From Halomonas sp. (GTDB taxonomy: Bacteria; Pseudomonadota; Gammaproteobacteria; Pseudomonadales; Halomonadaceae), in NCBI RefSeq assembly GCF_007625055.1, contig NZ_VMQS01000015.1, forward strand, positions 1 through 41,172: 41,172 nt of DNA, given 5' to 3'. Shown here in pieces: positions 26,684 to 34,569 of this stretch (positions are counted from its first letter, which is position 1; the number at the start of each line of letters is the position of its first letter). A model generated the notes under the pieces. That model was given only the letters and a program-made list of their open reading frames with translations, was not told the origin of the DNA and made no database searches. A program made the position numbers and the translations under genes.

Positions 26684-27645
26684 GGCGTTTCTCCCACAAA
26701 ATGTTGCCAGCCATCCTGGCATTCAGACATTACACCGCTGACCCCTGGCGTGTCGACACATTGGCCAATTGCTGTCAAGGGAATGCCCAGGCGGGCCAGG
26801 GTCGAGCAAGCCTCTCGCCAATGGTCTGGCGGGATACTGACCAGCAGCTCATAGTCATCGCCACCGCTAAGTGCCGCCTGCCGTGCACCTGACTGACCCA
26901 GCGCATCCTGCAACCCCTCAACCAGGGGAAGGGCATCGGCATCAAGCTCAGCGCCAACGCCTGACGCCCGCCGCAAATGTCCCAGATCCGCCAGCAGCCC
27001 ATCAGAGATATCCAGCGCTGCCGACGCCACTCCGCTCAGCGCCTGCCCTGCCGCCAGGCGTGGCGTGGGCAGCAGATAGCGCTTTATCAGAGGATGCGCC
27101 AGGTCACGCTCTCCCTGTTGCCAGAGCGCAAGCCCCCCTGCTCCACCTCCCAGGGCACCGGTGACGGCGATGATATCCCCCGGGCGGGCACCGTGACGGG
27201 TCAGCGCCTGTCCGCTGGCAACCTCGCCCATCACGGTCACACTGATCGCCAGCTGACCGGCGGTAATGTCGCCGCCCACCAGGCCGGTGTCATGGCGTGA
27301 GCACAGCGCCAGGAAGCCCTCTGAATAGGCGTGCATCCAGGCGCGACCGGTGACGGCATCTGCCCATGTGCGCTGGTCAAGCGCCAGCGCCATCAGGCAC
27401 CAACGTGATTGCGCACCCATCGCCGCCAGATCAGAAAGCGCGACCGCCAATGCCCGATGACCCACTGCATGGGCCGGTGCATCGGCGGGAAAATGCACAT
27501 CCACCACAGACGTGTCCACGCTGACCACCAGCTGCTGGCCGGCCGTGGGCGTCAGCAAGGTGGCATCGTCACCCACGCCCAAGGCAACGCCTTGACCTGC
27601 AGCGGTTGTGAAGAACTCTTGGATCAGATCAAATTCGGCTAACAC
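26680..27645 (-). CDS. thiL: Thiamine-monophosphate kinase
   Basis: ThiL phosphorylates thiamine monophosphate to the active diphosphate using ATP. The 321-residue protein belongs to the AIRS/PurM superfamily. It has EFDLIQEFF at the N-terminus, the metal and nucleotide motif GVGDDATLL, VDTSVVDVHFP, DLAAMGAQSRW, GGDITAG and the later SGGDDYELL. The start is a GTG at 27643-27645 with G-rich sequence upstream. It follows nusB by 32 bases and overlaps pgpA. The association nusB-thiL-pgpA is common in gammaproteobacteria. Confidence 0.95.
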   Translation of the reverse strand: MLAEFDLIQEFFTTAAGQGVALGVGDDATLLTPTAGQQLVVSVDTSVVDVHFPADAPAHAVGHRALAVALSDLAAMGAQSRWCLMALALDQRTWADAVTGRAWMHAYSEGFLALCSRHDTGLVGGDITAGQLAISVTVMGEVASGQALTRHGARPGDIIAVTGALGGGAGGLALWQQGERDLAHPLIKRYLLPTPRLAAGQALSGVASAALDISDGLLADLGHLRRASGVGAELDADALPLVEGLQDALGQSGARQAALSGGDDYELLVSIPPDHWREACSTLARLGIPLTAIGQCVDTPGVSGVMSECQDGWQHFVGETP

Positions 27646-27677
27646 CTTGCCCCCTTGATCACCCAGGCAGGCGCCAA

Positions 27678-28175
27678 TCAGCGCCGACGCGCGCTGACTT
27701 CAGCACTACGCAGACGGCTGGCCAGTTTATCCAGAATGCCATTGACATATTTATGGCCGTCTGTGGCGCCAAAGGATTTCGCCAGCTCGACCCCTTCATT
27801 GATCACCACGCGGTACGGCACCTCGTGGCGCTTGGCCAGCTCGTACGCCCCCAGGCGCAGGATCGCCAGCTCGACAGCATCCAGATCGACCAGGCGGCGA
27901 TCCAGCAGCGGTGCGATATCGCGATCCAGCTCTTCCCTGAAGCGTGCCGTGTTATGCAGCAGATCGTGGAACAGTGCCTGATCGGCGATCTGCATGACCT
28001 TGGCCCAGTTCTCGTGGTCTTCCAGATCTTCATCCGGCGTCTGGCTGCGAAACTCGGCTTCAATCGACGTCATCGACTTACCGGTCATCTGCCATTGATA
28101 CAGCCCCTGCACGGCCAGCTCGCGGGCCGCATGACGGCCTTCCTGAGCGGCAGTCGGTTTACGGGGTTGGGTCAT
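27678..28175 (-). CDS. nusB: Transcription antitermination factor NusB
   Basis: NusB pairs with ribosomal protein S10 (NusE) to bind boxA RNA in rRNA antitermination. The 165-residue all-helical product has [15 protein letters not shown] at the N-terminus, then [16 protein letters not shown] and the conserved [14 protein letters not shown] near the C-terminus. It ends [15 protein letters not shown]. About 15 extra N-terminal residues precede the usual start of the fold. The ATG overlaps the ribH stop as ATGA. Confidence 0.95.
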   Translation of the reverse strand: MTQPRKPTAAQEGRHAARELAVQGLYQWQMTGKSMTSIEAEFRSQTPDEDLEDHENWAKVMQIADQALFHDLLHNTARFREELDRDIAPLLDRRLVDLDAVELAILRLGAYELAKRHEVPYRVVINEGVELAKSFGATDGHKYVNGILDKLASRLRSAEVSARRR

Positions 28176-28660
28176 TGCGCGGCCTCCGGAGAGAGCGCGC
28201 GTAGCAAGGAGACCATTTCCATTGCCGCCATGGCCGCTTCCGTGCCTTTATTGCCTGCCTTGGTGCCGGCGCGCTCGATAGCCTGTTCAATCGATTCGAC
28301 GGTCAATACACCGTTAGCGACCGGCGTATCAAACTCAAGCTGCAGGGAGTTCATCGCGGTATTGCAGCCGCCGGCAACGTATTCAAAATGCGGGGTGCCA
28401 CCACGAATCACTGCGCCCAGGGCAATCACCGCATCCGGGTTGACCGTCTTGAGCACCTTCTTGACCGCCAGTGGCAATTCCCAGGCACCGGGCACATGAA
28501 CAATCTGGATCTGCTCGCTATCAACGCCGTGGCGCACGAGGCTGTCCACCGCGCCTTCCACCAGACTATCGACCACGTGGTGGTTGAAGCGGCCAACCAC
28601 AATCACGTAACGGCCACCAACATCAAAGAAATTGCCTTCAACTTGAGAAAGGGGTTCCAT
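28172..28660 (-). CDS. ribH: 6,7-dimethyl-8-ribityllumazine synthase
   Basis: RibH condenses the RibB product with the pyrimidine intermediate to form lumazine, the penultimate step of riboflavin synthesis. The 162-residue product shows [47 protein letters not shown] and [20 protein letters not shown], all close to the E. coli enzyme. The ATG at 28658-28660 is preceded by AGGTAATGATTG. A TTG directly before it is a less likely start. A terminator-like hairpin separates it from ribB, so its level may be set apart from ribB. Confidence 0.95.
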   Translation of the reverse strand: MEPLSQVEGNFFDVGGRYVIVVGRFNHHVVDSLVEGAVDSLVRHGVDSEQIQIVHVPGAWELPLAVKKVLKTVNPDAVIALGAVIRGGTPHFEYVAGGCNTAMNSLQLEFDTPVANGVLTVESIEQAIERAGTKAGNKGTEAAMAAMEMVSLLRALSPEAAQ

Positions 28661-28691
28661 CAATCATTACCTGCTTAAAATGAATCCTGCT

Positions 28692-28719
28692 AAAAAGGAG
28701 TCTGGCTGACTCGCCAGAC
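28692..28719 (-). terminator. Terminator-like hairpin between ribB and ribH
   Basis: On the minus strand GTCTGGC (28719-28713) and GCCAGAC (28706-28700) form a 7-bp stem with a 6-base loop, followed by TCCTTTTT. It lies 12 bases after the ribB stop and about 30 before the ribH start. Confidence 0.65.
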
Positions 28720-28731
28720 TTGGTGCCGCGT

Positions 28732-29874
28732 CTATGGGTGGCTGTCGTCAGGGTTAAGGCGTTCAACCACTTCCAGGTCAAAACCGGAAAGCGCCGAAAA
28801 CTTCCACGGCGAACTGAGCAAACGCATCTTGCCAACGCCCAGATGACGAAGAATCTGCGACCCTGTGCCAATGGTCAGATAGTTACCTGCGCCATCCGAA
28901 TCACTGGAGCGTGGCTGACGTACCCGATCGAGCAGAATATCCAGCTGGTCTTTAAGATCCTGATGCGGGCGTGAATCATCAATCAGTACGAACACACCGG
29001 GTGCCGAATCGCCGATTTCAGCCAGCGATCGCTGGGCGCCCCAGCGCTGCTTGCCATCCTTCATCAGGCCCATGATATCGCGCAGCGTGTCGGCCAGATG
29101 AACGCGCACCGTGGTGGGTTGATCCGGACTCGGCTGACCGTTGACCAGCGCAAGGTGGTGGGCACCCTGGATACGGTCGCGAAACACGTGCAAGGTCATC
29201 TCACCGAAGGCGGTTGGCTGGGGCAGCGCTTCCACATGATCGACCGTCTGCTCATTGATAATACGATAATGAATCAGATCGGCAATCGTGCCCATCTTGA
29301 TGCCATGGGTCTGCGCAAAGGTTTCCAGCTCAGGGCGCCGAGCCATACTGCCATCGTCGTTCATGATTTCGCAGATCACACCGCTGGGGTCACACCCCGC
29401 CAGCGCGGACAGATCGCAGGCCGCTTCGGTATGCCCGGCGCGCCGCAAGACGCCACCCGGCTCTGCCATCAACGGAAAGATATGCCCTGGCTGGACAATA
29501 TCGGCCGGCTGAGCATTCGCGGCAACGGCGGCCTGCACGGTACGCGCACGATCTGCTGCGGAAATCCCCGTCGTGACTCCTTCCGTTGCTTCAATAGAAA
29601 GAGTGAACTTGGTGCCAAAGCCGGAACCGTTGTCCCTGACCATTAACGGCAGGTTCAGCTGCTCGCAGCGCGCACGGGTCATCGGCAGACAGATAAGCCC
29701 GCGGGCATGACGTGCCATGAAATTGATATGCTCGGCCTGGACTTTCTCAGCCGCCATGATGATGTCGCCTTCGTTCTCGCGATCCTCATCATCCATCAGG
29801 ATCACCATCTTGCCCTGGCGAATATCGTCGATTAATTCTGCGATAGGGGCCAAACCCCCAGAGGAGTGCGCCAT
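28732..29874 (-). CDS. ribB: 3,4-dihydroxy-2-butanone-4-phosphate synthase with degenerate GTP cyclohydrolase II-like domain
   Basis: The N-terminal domain (about 1-200) makes dihydroxybutanone phosphate from ribulose 5-phosphate. It has the acidic loop [31 protein letters not shown], and, in the substrate region, [13 protein letters not shown]. The C-terminal part (about 205-380) aligns with GTP cyclohydrolase II ([15 protein letters not shown], a late [12 protein letters not shown]) but has no cysteine at all. The zinc motif HSECLTGDVFGSLRCDCG is replaced by [12 protein letters not shown], so GTP hydrolysis is not expected. A similar layout is known in Pseudomonas RibB. I chose the ATG at 29872-29874 ([10 protein letters not shown]) with GGGAGA upstream. 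Confidence 0.92.
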   Translation of the reverse strand: MAHSSGGLAPIAELIDDIRQGKMVILMDDEDRENEGDIIMAAEKVQAEHINFMARHARGLICLPMTRARCEQLNLPLMVRDNGSGFGTKFTLSIEATEGVTTGISAADRARTVQAAVAANAQPADIVQPGHIFPLMAEPGGVLRRAGHTEAACDLSALAGCDPSGVICEIMNDDGSMARRPELETFAQTHGIKMGTIADLIHYRIINEQTVDHVEALPQPTAFGEMTLHVFRDRIQGAHHLALVNGQPSPDQPTTVRVHLADTLRDIMGLMKDGKQRWGAQRSLAEIGDSAPGVFVLIDDSRPHQDLKDQLDILLDRVRQPRSSDSDGAGNYLTIGTGSQILRHLGVGKMRLLSSPWKFSALSGFDLEVVERLNPDDSHP

Positions 29875-29940
29875 GAAATCTCCCAGTCTGAGTCGCATTA
29901 GTGCGATGTGCGCGTCAGGGTACCTTGACTCGGCCCACTG

Positions 29941-29955
29941 CGCTAGGCCCTAGCG
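29941..29955. promoter_or_regulatory. 15-bp near-perfect palindrome upstream of ribB
   Basis: CGCTAGGCCCTAGCG has 7-bp arms around one central base. It lies about 67 bases before the ribB start, in the gap after ribD. It could be an operator, but no binder is identified. A canonical FMN riboswitch is not present. Confidence 0.3.
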
Positions 29956-29978
29956 TCTGTTGACCCTGGTGGTTTGCG

Positions 29979-31121
29979 TCACTGCCCTTGAGTGGCAGGT
30001 GACGCTATGATCCGCCAATCGCGCCCGACTGCGCGGATATCATGAATCGTCAGTTGCCGCTGATCCGCCATACGTGCGATGCCTGACAGATTGAAAAGAC
30101 CGCGGGCATCTCCCCCCAGCAGGGTCGGTGCCATAAAAAGCTGCAGTTCATCGACCAGACCTGCATCCAGCATGGCGCCGGACAGGGTAGCCCCGGTTTC
30201 CACCAGCAGTTCGTTAACCTGCTCATGCTCAGCCAGCCAGGCCAGCATGCCGACCAGTTCAACGCGGCCATCCTCACCGGCAGGCAGCACCTGAACCTCG
30301 GCGCCCGCCTGTTCAAGCCTGGCGCGCTTTTCGGCACTGCCTGCCGGCGTTGTCATGATCAGGGTGCGGCCAGGTGCCATCAGGCAGGCCGCGGCAAGCG
30401 GCAAACGCAGATAAGTGTCAAGAATGACCCGCAGCGGCTGGCGATGCACGATAGCATCAGCCTCTGCCAGCCCCAGCTCGGCGCTGCGCACTGTCAGGCG
30501 CGAATCGTCCATGATGACCGATTCCACCCCGCTCAGGATGGCACTTGAACGTGCCCGCAATTGCTGCACCTGGCGGCGCGCCTCGGGGCCGGTAATCCAT
30601 TGTGACTCCCCTGACCCCATGGCCGTGCGGCCATCCAGACTCATCGCCATTTTCAGGCGTACAAAGGGGCGTTGACGCTCCATTCGCGATACGAAACCTG
30701 GGTTAAGGCAGCGGGCATCGTCTTCCAACAGGCCCACATCCACGGTCACACCGGCATCACGTAACATCTGGATACCCCGCCCGCTCACCTGTGGGTTAGG
30801 GTCTATCATGGCAACCACCACGCGTCTGATACCCGCCCTGTGCAGGGCCACCGCGCAGGGGCCTGTTCTCCCGGTATGCGAACAGGGTTCCAGAGTGACA
30901 TAGGCCGTCGCCCCTTCAGCGCGCTCACCGGCGTCTTTCAGGGCATGCACTTCAGCGTGATCTTCACCTGCGCGCTGATGATAGCCTTCACCGACAACGT
31001 CACCCTCGCGGGCAATGACACAGCCAACCCGGGGGTTAGGGGGCGTTGTGTAGAGGCCACGCCCGGCCAGATGCAGCGCCCGCGCCATGTAGCTATGGTC
31101 CTGCTGGGAAAAGGGGCTCAC
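29979..31121 (-). CDS. ribD: Bifunctional riboflavin biosynthesis deaminase/reductase
   Basis: RibD deaminates the pyrimidine ring and then reduces the ribosyl side chain in riboflavin synthesis. The 380-residue product has the deaminase domain (1-145) with zinc ligands H55 (HAEVHAL, catalytic E57), C80 and C89 in [13 protein letters not shown]. The reductase domain (about 150-370) includes [18 protein letters not shown] and [15 protein letters not shown]. It starts with GTG overlapping the nrdR stop (GTGA). The gap to ribB is about 100 bases, too short for the riboflavin synthase gene that often follows. Confidence 0.95.
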   Translation of the reverse strand: MSPFSQQDHSYMARALHLAGRGLYTTPPNPRVGCVIAREGDVVGEGYHQRAGEDHAEVHALKDAGERAEGATAYVTLEPCSHTGRTGPCAVALHRAGIRRVVVAMIDPNPQVSGRGIQMLRDAGVTVDVGLLEDDARCLNPGFVSRMERQRPFVRLKMAMSLDGRTAMGSGESQWITGPEARRQVQQLRARSSAILSGVESVIMDDSRLTVRSAELGLAEADAIVHRQPLRVILDTYLRLPLAAACLMAPGRTLIMTTPAGSAEKRARLEQAGAEVQVLPAGEDGRVELVGMLAWLAEHEQVNELLVETGATLSGAMLDAGLVDELQLFMAPTLLGGDARGLFNLSGIARMADQRQLTIHDIRAVGRDWRIIASPATQGQ

Positions 31122-31618
31122 TGCGTACCTCGCGGCGGCTTTGCGGAGACGCTTTCCTCCCCACCTGGCTCCTGGGAGAGGCGATCTATTTCAGCACGGA
31201 ATTCATCCAGATCCTGAAACTTGCGGTAAACAGAAGCGAAACGGATATAGGCGACCTGATCCAGGGTCTTCAGCGCCTGCATCACAAACTCGCCGATATC
31301 CAGCGCATTGATTTCCCGGTCCCCCCGCGCACGCAGCACCTGACGAATGCGCTCGATTGCCGCTTCGGTTGCCTCTGCGCTGACCGGACGTTTTTCCAGG
31401 GCTCTCAACATGCCGGCGCGTAGCTTGCTTTCATCGAACATTTCTCGGGAACCGTCAGATTTGACCACGCGAGGCATGATCAACTCGGCGGTTTCATAGG
31501 TTGTAAAGCGTTCATGGCAGGCCGCGCACTGGCGGCGGCGGCGAACCTGATCGCCATCAGCAACCAGGCGGGAGTCTGTGACTCGGGTATCGTGAGCACC
31601 ACAAAAGGGGCAATGCAT
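31118..31618 (-). CDS. nrdR: Transcriptional repressor NrdR
   Basis: NrdR represses ribonucleotide reductase genes in response to ATP/dATP. The 166-residue product has the zinc ribbon with C3, C6, C31 and C34 (MHCPFCG, then [13 protein letters not shown]) and the ATP-cone domain from about 48 ([18 protein letters not shown]). It closes with [19 protein letters not shown], a family hallmark. A tail of about 15 residues follows. The ATG has an AGG element upstream. It heads the minus-strand run and is divergent from dsbG. I saw no obvious NrdR box pair near it. Confidence 0.96.
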   Translation of the reverse strand: MHCPFCGAHDTRVTDSRLVADGDQVRRRRQCAACHERFTTYETAELIMPRVVKSDGSREMFDESKLRAGMLRALEKRPVSAEATEAAIERIRQVLRARGDREINALDIGEFVMQALKTLDQVAYIRFASVYRKFQDLDEFRAEIDRLSQEPGGEESVSAKPPRGTQ

Positions 31619-31763
31619 GGCATCAACCTGTTATCGAAAGTTGCGAACGGATGTCGCTGACATCCAGGCATACGCGACTGGCAAACCAAATATCCAGGTA
31701 TTGTAGCGATTTAGCCGCTTTATTGCAGTCTTTGGCATTCACAAGGCGATAAAAGCCTCTGCA

Positions 31764-31769
31764 TATAAT
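31764..31769 (+). promoter_or_regulatory. Candidate -10 element for dsbG
   Basis: A perfect TATAAT lies about 115 bases before the dsbG start. No good -35 is found at 16-18 bases, so the assignment is weak. It might depend on an activator. Confidence 0.25.
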
Positions 31770-31883
31770 CAGTAGCTAACCCGGCGTTGCCATACTGGAA
31801 ACGCGTTTTGCTACCACGTCCGACACCAGGATGTTGTATCTTGAAACACTCAATTCCAGATTCCATTGACGAGCACTCGCCCC

Positions 31884-32660
31884 ATGCTGACATTGTTTTT
31901 CCGACTAACGCCGCTACTGGTAGCTTTCAGCTTGCTGACAGGCCAGGCAGCTGCCAATCAAACACCACTGCCCGCCCCTGTCGATGCGTTGACCGAAAGA
32001 GGTATCGAGATACACAGTCAGTTCAGCGCCCCAGGGGGATTGACAGGCTTTGGTGCCAGCGCCCAGGGGCGCGAAATGGCCATTTACCTGACCCCTGACG
32101 GCGAACACGCCATCGTTGGCACTCTGATGGACAGCGAAGGCAACGACCTGACAGCCCCCCAGCTGGATGAACATGTGCGTGCCCCGCTGGAAGCCCAGAC
32201 CTGGCAACTGCTGGAGGAAAGCCACTGGATTCAGGATGGCGACCCACAGGCGCCTCGGGTGGTATATACCTTTACTGACCCCAACTGCCCTTACTGTCAA
32301 CAGCTCTGGGAAGCTGCACGCCCCTGGATCGAAGCCGGCGAGGTTCAGCTGCGCCATATCATGGTGGGTATACTCAAGGCCCAAAGCCCTGCCCAGGCGG
32401 CCGCCTTACTCGGGGATGACAGACCGTCTGAAGCCCTGACGGCTCACAAGCTTGGTGAAGAGATTGCCGTCAGCGCCCAGCCCCGTGATATTGAACAGCA
32501 GGTATTGGATAACAATCAGCTGTTTGAAGAACTTGGCCTTTACGCCACCCCCACCAGCGCCTTTCAACGCCGGACGCAGGAGGGTGTCGTACGCATCGAA
32601 CGGATTGAAGGCATGCCCAGCCAGCAACGCCTGGAAGAGATGATGGGCGGCGCGCGGTGA
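31884..32660 (+). CDS. dsbG: Periplasmic thiol:disulfide interchange protein (DsbG/DsbC type)
   Basis: The product of about 258 residues begins with a signal peptide (MLTLFFRLTPLLVAFSLLTG, then QAAANQ). It has an N-terminal dimerisation region (about 27-90) and a thioredoxin fold with active site Cys135-Pro-Tyr-Cys138 in FTDPNCPYCQQLW. The cis-proline loop is ATPTSA. CPYC is the active site of E. coli DsbG, whereas DsbC has CGYC. The protein would isomerise or reduce protein disulfides or sulfenic acids in the periplasm, with electrons normally supplied by DsbD (not in the window). I chose the ATG at 31884. A TTG 18 bases upstream also opens the frame. It ends at a strong terminator. Confidence 0.87.
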   Translation: MLTLFFRLTPLLVAFSLLTGQAAANQTPLPAPVDALTERGIEIHSQFSAPGGLTGFGASAQGREMAIYLTPDGEHAIVGTLMDSEGNDLTAPQLDEHVRAPLEAQTWQLLEESHWIQDGDPQAPRVVYTFTDPNCPYCQQLWEAARPWIEAGEVQLRHIMVGILKAQSPAQAAALLGDDRPSEALTAHKLGEEIAVSAQPRDIEQQVLDNNQLFEELGLYATPTSAFQRRTQEGVVRIERIEGMPSQQRLEEMMGGAR

Positions 32661-32685
32661 ATGGTGAAAATGGGGAATAGTGAAT

Positions 32686-32717
32686 AAACGCCTGGCGGGT
32701 TGCCCCGCCAGGCGTTT
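32686..32717. terminator. Bidirectional terminator between dsbG and tsdA
   Basis: A perfect 13-bp stem, AAACGCCTGGCGG (32686-32698) with CCGCCAGGCGTTT (32705-32717), is followed by further T residues on the plus strand. It is strong for dsbG and probably also serves the converging tsdA. Confidence 0.92.
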
Positions 32718-32745
32718 TTTCAGGCTTGGTCTTGGCGCTTCATGA

Positions 32746-33801
32746 TCAGTCTTGCAGATCTTCAAAACGTGGCACGCCGACATTCCAGGGCACGACGGTC
32801 TCGCCTTTTTCGCCCCAGTTGGCGTGATCCGCCAGACGGTGATTGTCTTCCTCGCGAATCTGCCCATAGCTTGAATTCTTGTGGAAGGTGGGGCCAAAAC
32901 GCTCCAGCACCTCGTCGACGTCACCCGCGTAGCGGGGGTCCTGAGGACGTTCCTGCTGGGTCATATAATAGGCCACATCCCAGGCGTCCTGGTCAGATAA
33001 CGATAACGGCTGCCCCAGCGGCATATTGTTCTTGATAAAACCGGCCGCCGTGTGAGTACGTACGATGCCAGCCCCCCAGTTGTTGGAGCCATCCCCCCAG
33101 GTGGCAGGAAAGACGTACTCGCCGTCTTCATAGTGCCCTGAGCCGTCTTCCTGATGGCAGATAACGCACTGCTCCTGAAAGACCTCCTTGCCGTTGGCAT
33201 AGCTAAGCTCTTCCGGGCGATCCGGCGCCGGGAAACCACGCCCGTAAATGGGCTGGTCAGGATACATGGGGGCACCTGTCGCCAGCCACTGGTGGTAGGC
33301 AGACAGCGCCAGCATGTCATCACTGCCGTATTCCGGGGGTGTGCCGTTCATCGAGTAGGCAAAGCAGCCGGCAATGCGCTCTTCAAGGTTGTTGACGTGC
33401 TGGTTCTTGCCACGAAAATCCGGCAGGGTCACCGCAGCAGGCCAGATCGGCGCACTATAGGGTTGTCGGCCTTCACCCAGATGGCAGCTGGAACAGTTCA
33501 TGTCATTGAAGACATTCTTGCCGCGCAGTTGCTGGGTATCGGTAAACAACTCGTACCCGCGGCGAATCACCTTCTTGAGTTCAGGATGGATATCCGCCTC
33601 TTCCAGGTCTGCCATGGTGGGCGGCACATGCACCAGTTCGTTGTCCTTGGGTGCCGGATAGCCCAGCTCCACCAGCGTCTGATACGGCCCTTCAGCTTGC
33701 GGTTGTGCATTGTCGTCAGCGGCTTGGACCATCATGCCGCTTGCCAACGCGACCGACACTCCGGAAACGGCCAGCGCCAGGCTTTTCTTGGATATATTCA
33801 T
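32746..33801 (-). CDS. tsdA: Thiosulfate dehydrogenase, diheme cytochrome c (TsdA-like)
   Basis: TsdA oxidises two thiosulfates to tetrathionate in the periplasm. The 351-residue product has a signal peptide (about 1-27) and two c-type heme sites, C103SSCH107 and C212VICH216. Between them ERIAGCFAYSMNG carries Cys146, matching the CFxRSMNG motif of TsdA whose cysteine is the unusual axial ligand of heme 1. Met260 in KNNMPLGQ is a candidate ligand of heme 2. GGAGAG lies nine bases before the ATG. It starts six bases after the cytochrome c4-like gene, matching the known tsdB-tsdA partnership. A SoxA-type cytochrome is the main alternative, but the motif and partner favour TsdA. Confidence 0.85.
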   Translation of the reverse strand: MNISKKSLALAVSGVSVALASGMMVQAADDNAQPQAEGPYQTLVELGYPAPKDNELVHVPPTMADLEEADIHPELKKVIRRGYELFTDTQQLRGKNVFNDMNCSSCHLGEGRQPYSAPIWPAAVTLPDFRGKNQHVNNLEERIAGCFAYSMNGTPPEYGSDDMLALSAYHQWLATGAPMYPDQPIYGRGFPAPDRPEELSYANGKEVFQEQCVICHQEDGSGHYEDGEYVFPATWGDGSNNWGAGIVRTHTAAGFIKNNMPLGQPLSLSDQDAWDVAYYMTQQERPQDPRYAGDVDEVLERFGPTFHKNSSYGQIREEDNHRLADHANWGEKGETVVPWNVGVPRFEDLQD

Positions 33802-33807
33802 TTTCTA

Positions 33808-34470
33808 TTACTCTCCCCCTTCCACAACTGGCGCCTGGCGGGCATACCAGGCCGATACGGCGGCGATGTCATCATCGCTCATGCGCTTGGCAATTGCCCC
33901 CATCAGGTTCTGAGGGTCATTGGAACGCTCACCGTCCTTCCAGGCATGCAGCTGAGCGCTGATATAGCCGGCATGCTGACTGGCAACGCCGGGAAACTCG
34001 CTGCCCACTCCGGTCCCCCCCGGGCCATGACAGCTGGAACAGGACACGATGTAATCGTCCCAATCGCCGCGGTTGGCCAGCTGCTCTCCGCGTGCCATGA
34101 CAGCATCGCTGGCTTCTTCACCCCCTGATGCCGGCGTTATCTCCATCTGGCTGTAATAAGCCGCCACATCAGCAATCTGCTGATCGTCCAGCATGGTGGC
34201 GAAGGGCATCATGCTGGCGTTCTGGCGCCGCCCCGACTTGAAATCATGCAGCTGCTTTTCAATGTAGCCAGCGTCCTGGCCTGCCAGGCGTGGCCAGGAT
34301 TCTCCTCCCGGCACATGCATCCCGCTGCCGTTGGCCTGATGACAGGCAGTACAGGTCGCTGCTGCGGCCTGACCACGCTGTGGATCACCTGGTTCCAGCG
34401 CCAGCGCACTGCCTGCACTCAAGCCAGCGCCGAGTAGCAGGCCGAGCCCGCCCAGTATCCTCTTGCTCAT
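33808..34470 (-). CDS. tsdB: Diheme cytochrome c4-type electron acceptor (TsdB-like)
   Basis: The 220-residue product has a signal peptide (about 1-25, ending ALALEP). Two similar cytochrome domains follow, with hemes at C40TACH44 and C144SSCH148. Candidate Met ligands are M87/M88 (NASMMPFA) and M197 (KRMSDDD). The two-domain layout is that of cytochrome c4. Placed directly before tsdA, it is likely TsdB, which takes electrons from TsdA and passes them to a terminal oxidase. I chose the ATG at 34468-34470 with AGGGGA seven bases upstream. Without the neighbour it would simply be called cytochrome c4. Confidence 0.85.
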   Translation of the reverse strand: MSKRILGGLGLLLGAGLSAGSALALEPGDPQRGQAAAATCTACHQANGSGMHVPGGESWPRLAGQDAGYIEKQLHDFKSGRRQNASMMPFATMLDDQQIADVAAYYSQMEITPASGGEEASDAVMARGEQLANRGDWDDYIVSCSSCHGPGGTGVGSEFPGVASQHAGYISAQLHAWKDGERSNDPQNLMGAIAKRMSDDDIAAVSAWYARQAPVVEGGE

Positions 34471-34569
34471 CACGGTTTCCCCTATGCTGTTATTTTGGAT
34501 TATGCACCCTTGATCGGCCATGCCTGCCCCTATGCAGGGATTGGCGTATCAAGGCATCAACTGTGCCAT

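Noticed and set aside
29875-29978. FMN riboswitch upstream of ribB
   Set aside because: The gap is about 100 bases and lacks the conserved RFN elements, so a riboswitch of that class cannot be supported.
29971-30005. Hairpin GCGTCAC/GTGACGC at the end of ribD as a terminator
   Set aside because: The stem has a bulge and lies across the coding end, and no U tract follows on the minus strand.
33154-34128. 324-codon plus-strand open frame across tsdA and tsdB
   Set aside because: It spans two clear cytochrome genes on the other strand and shows no recognisable protein features.
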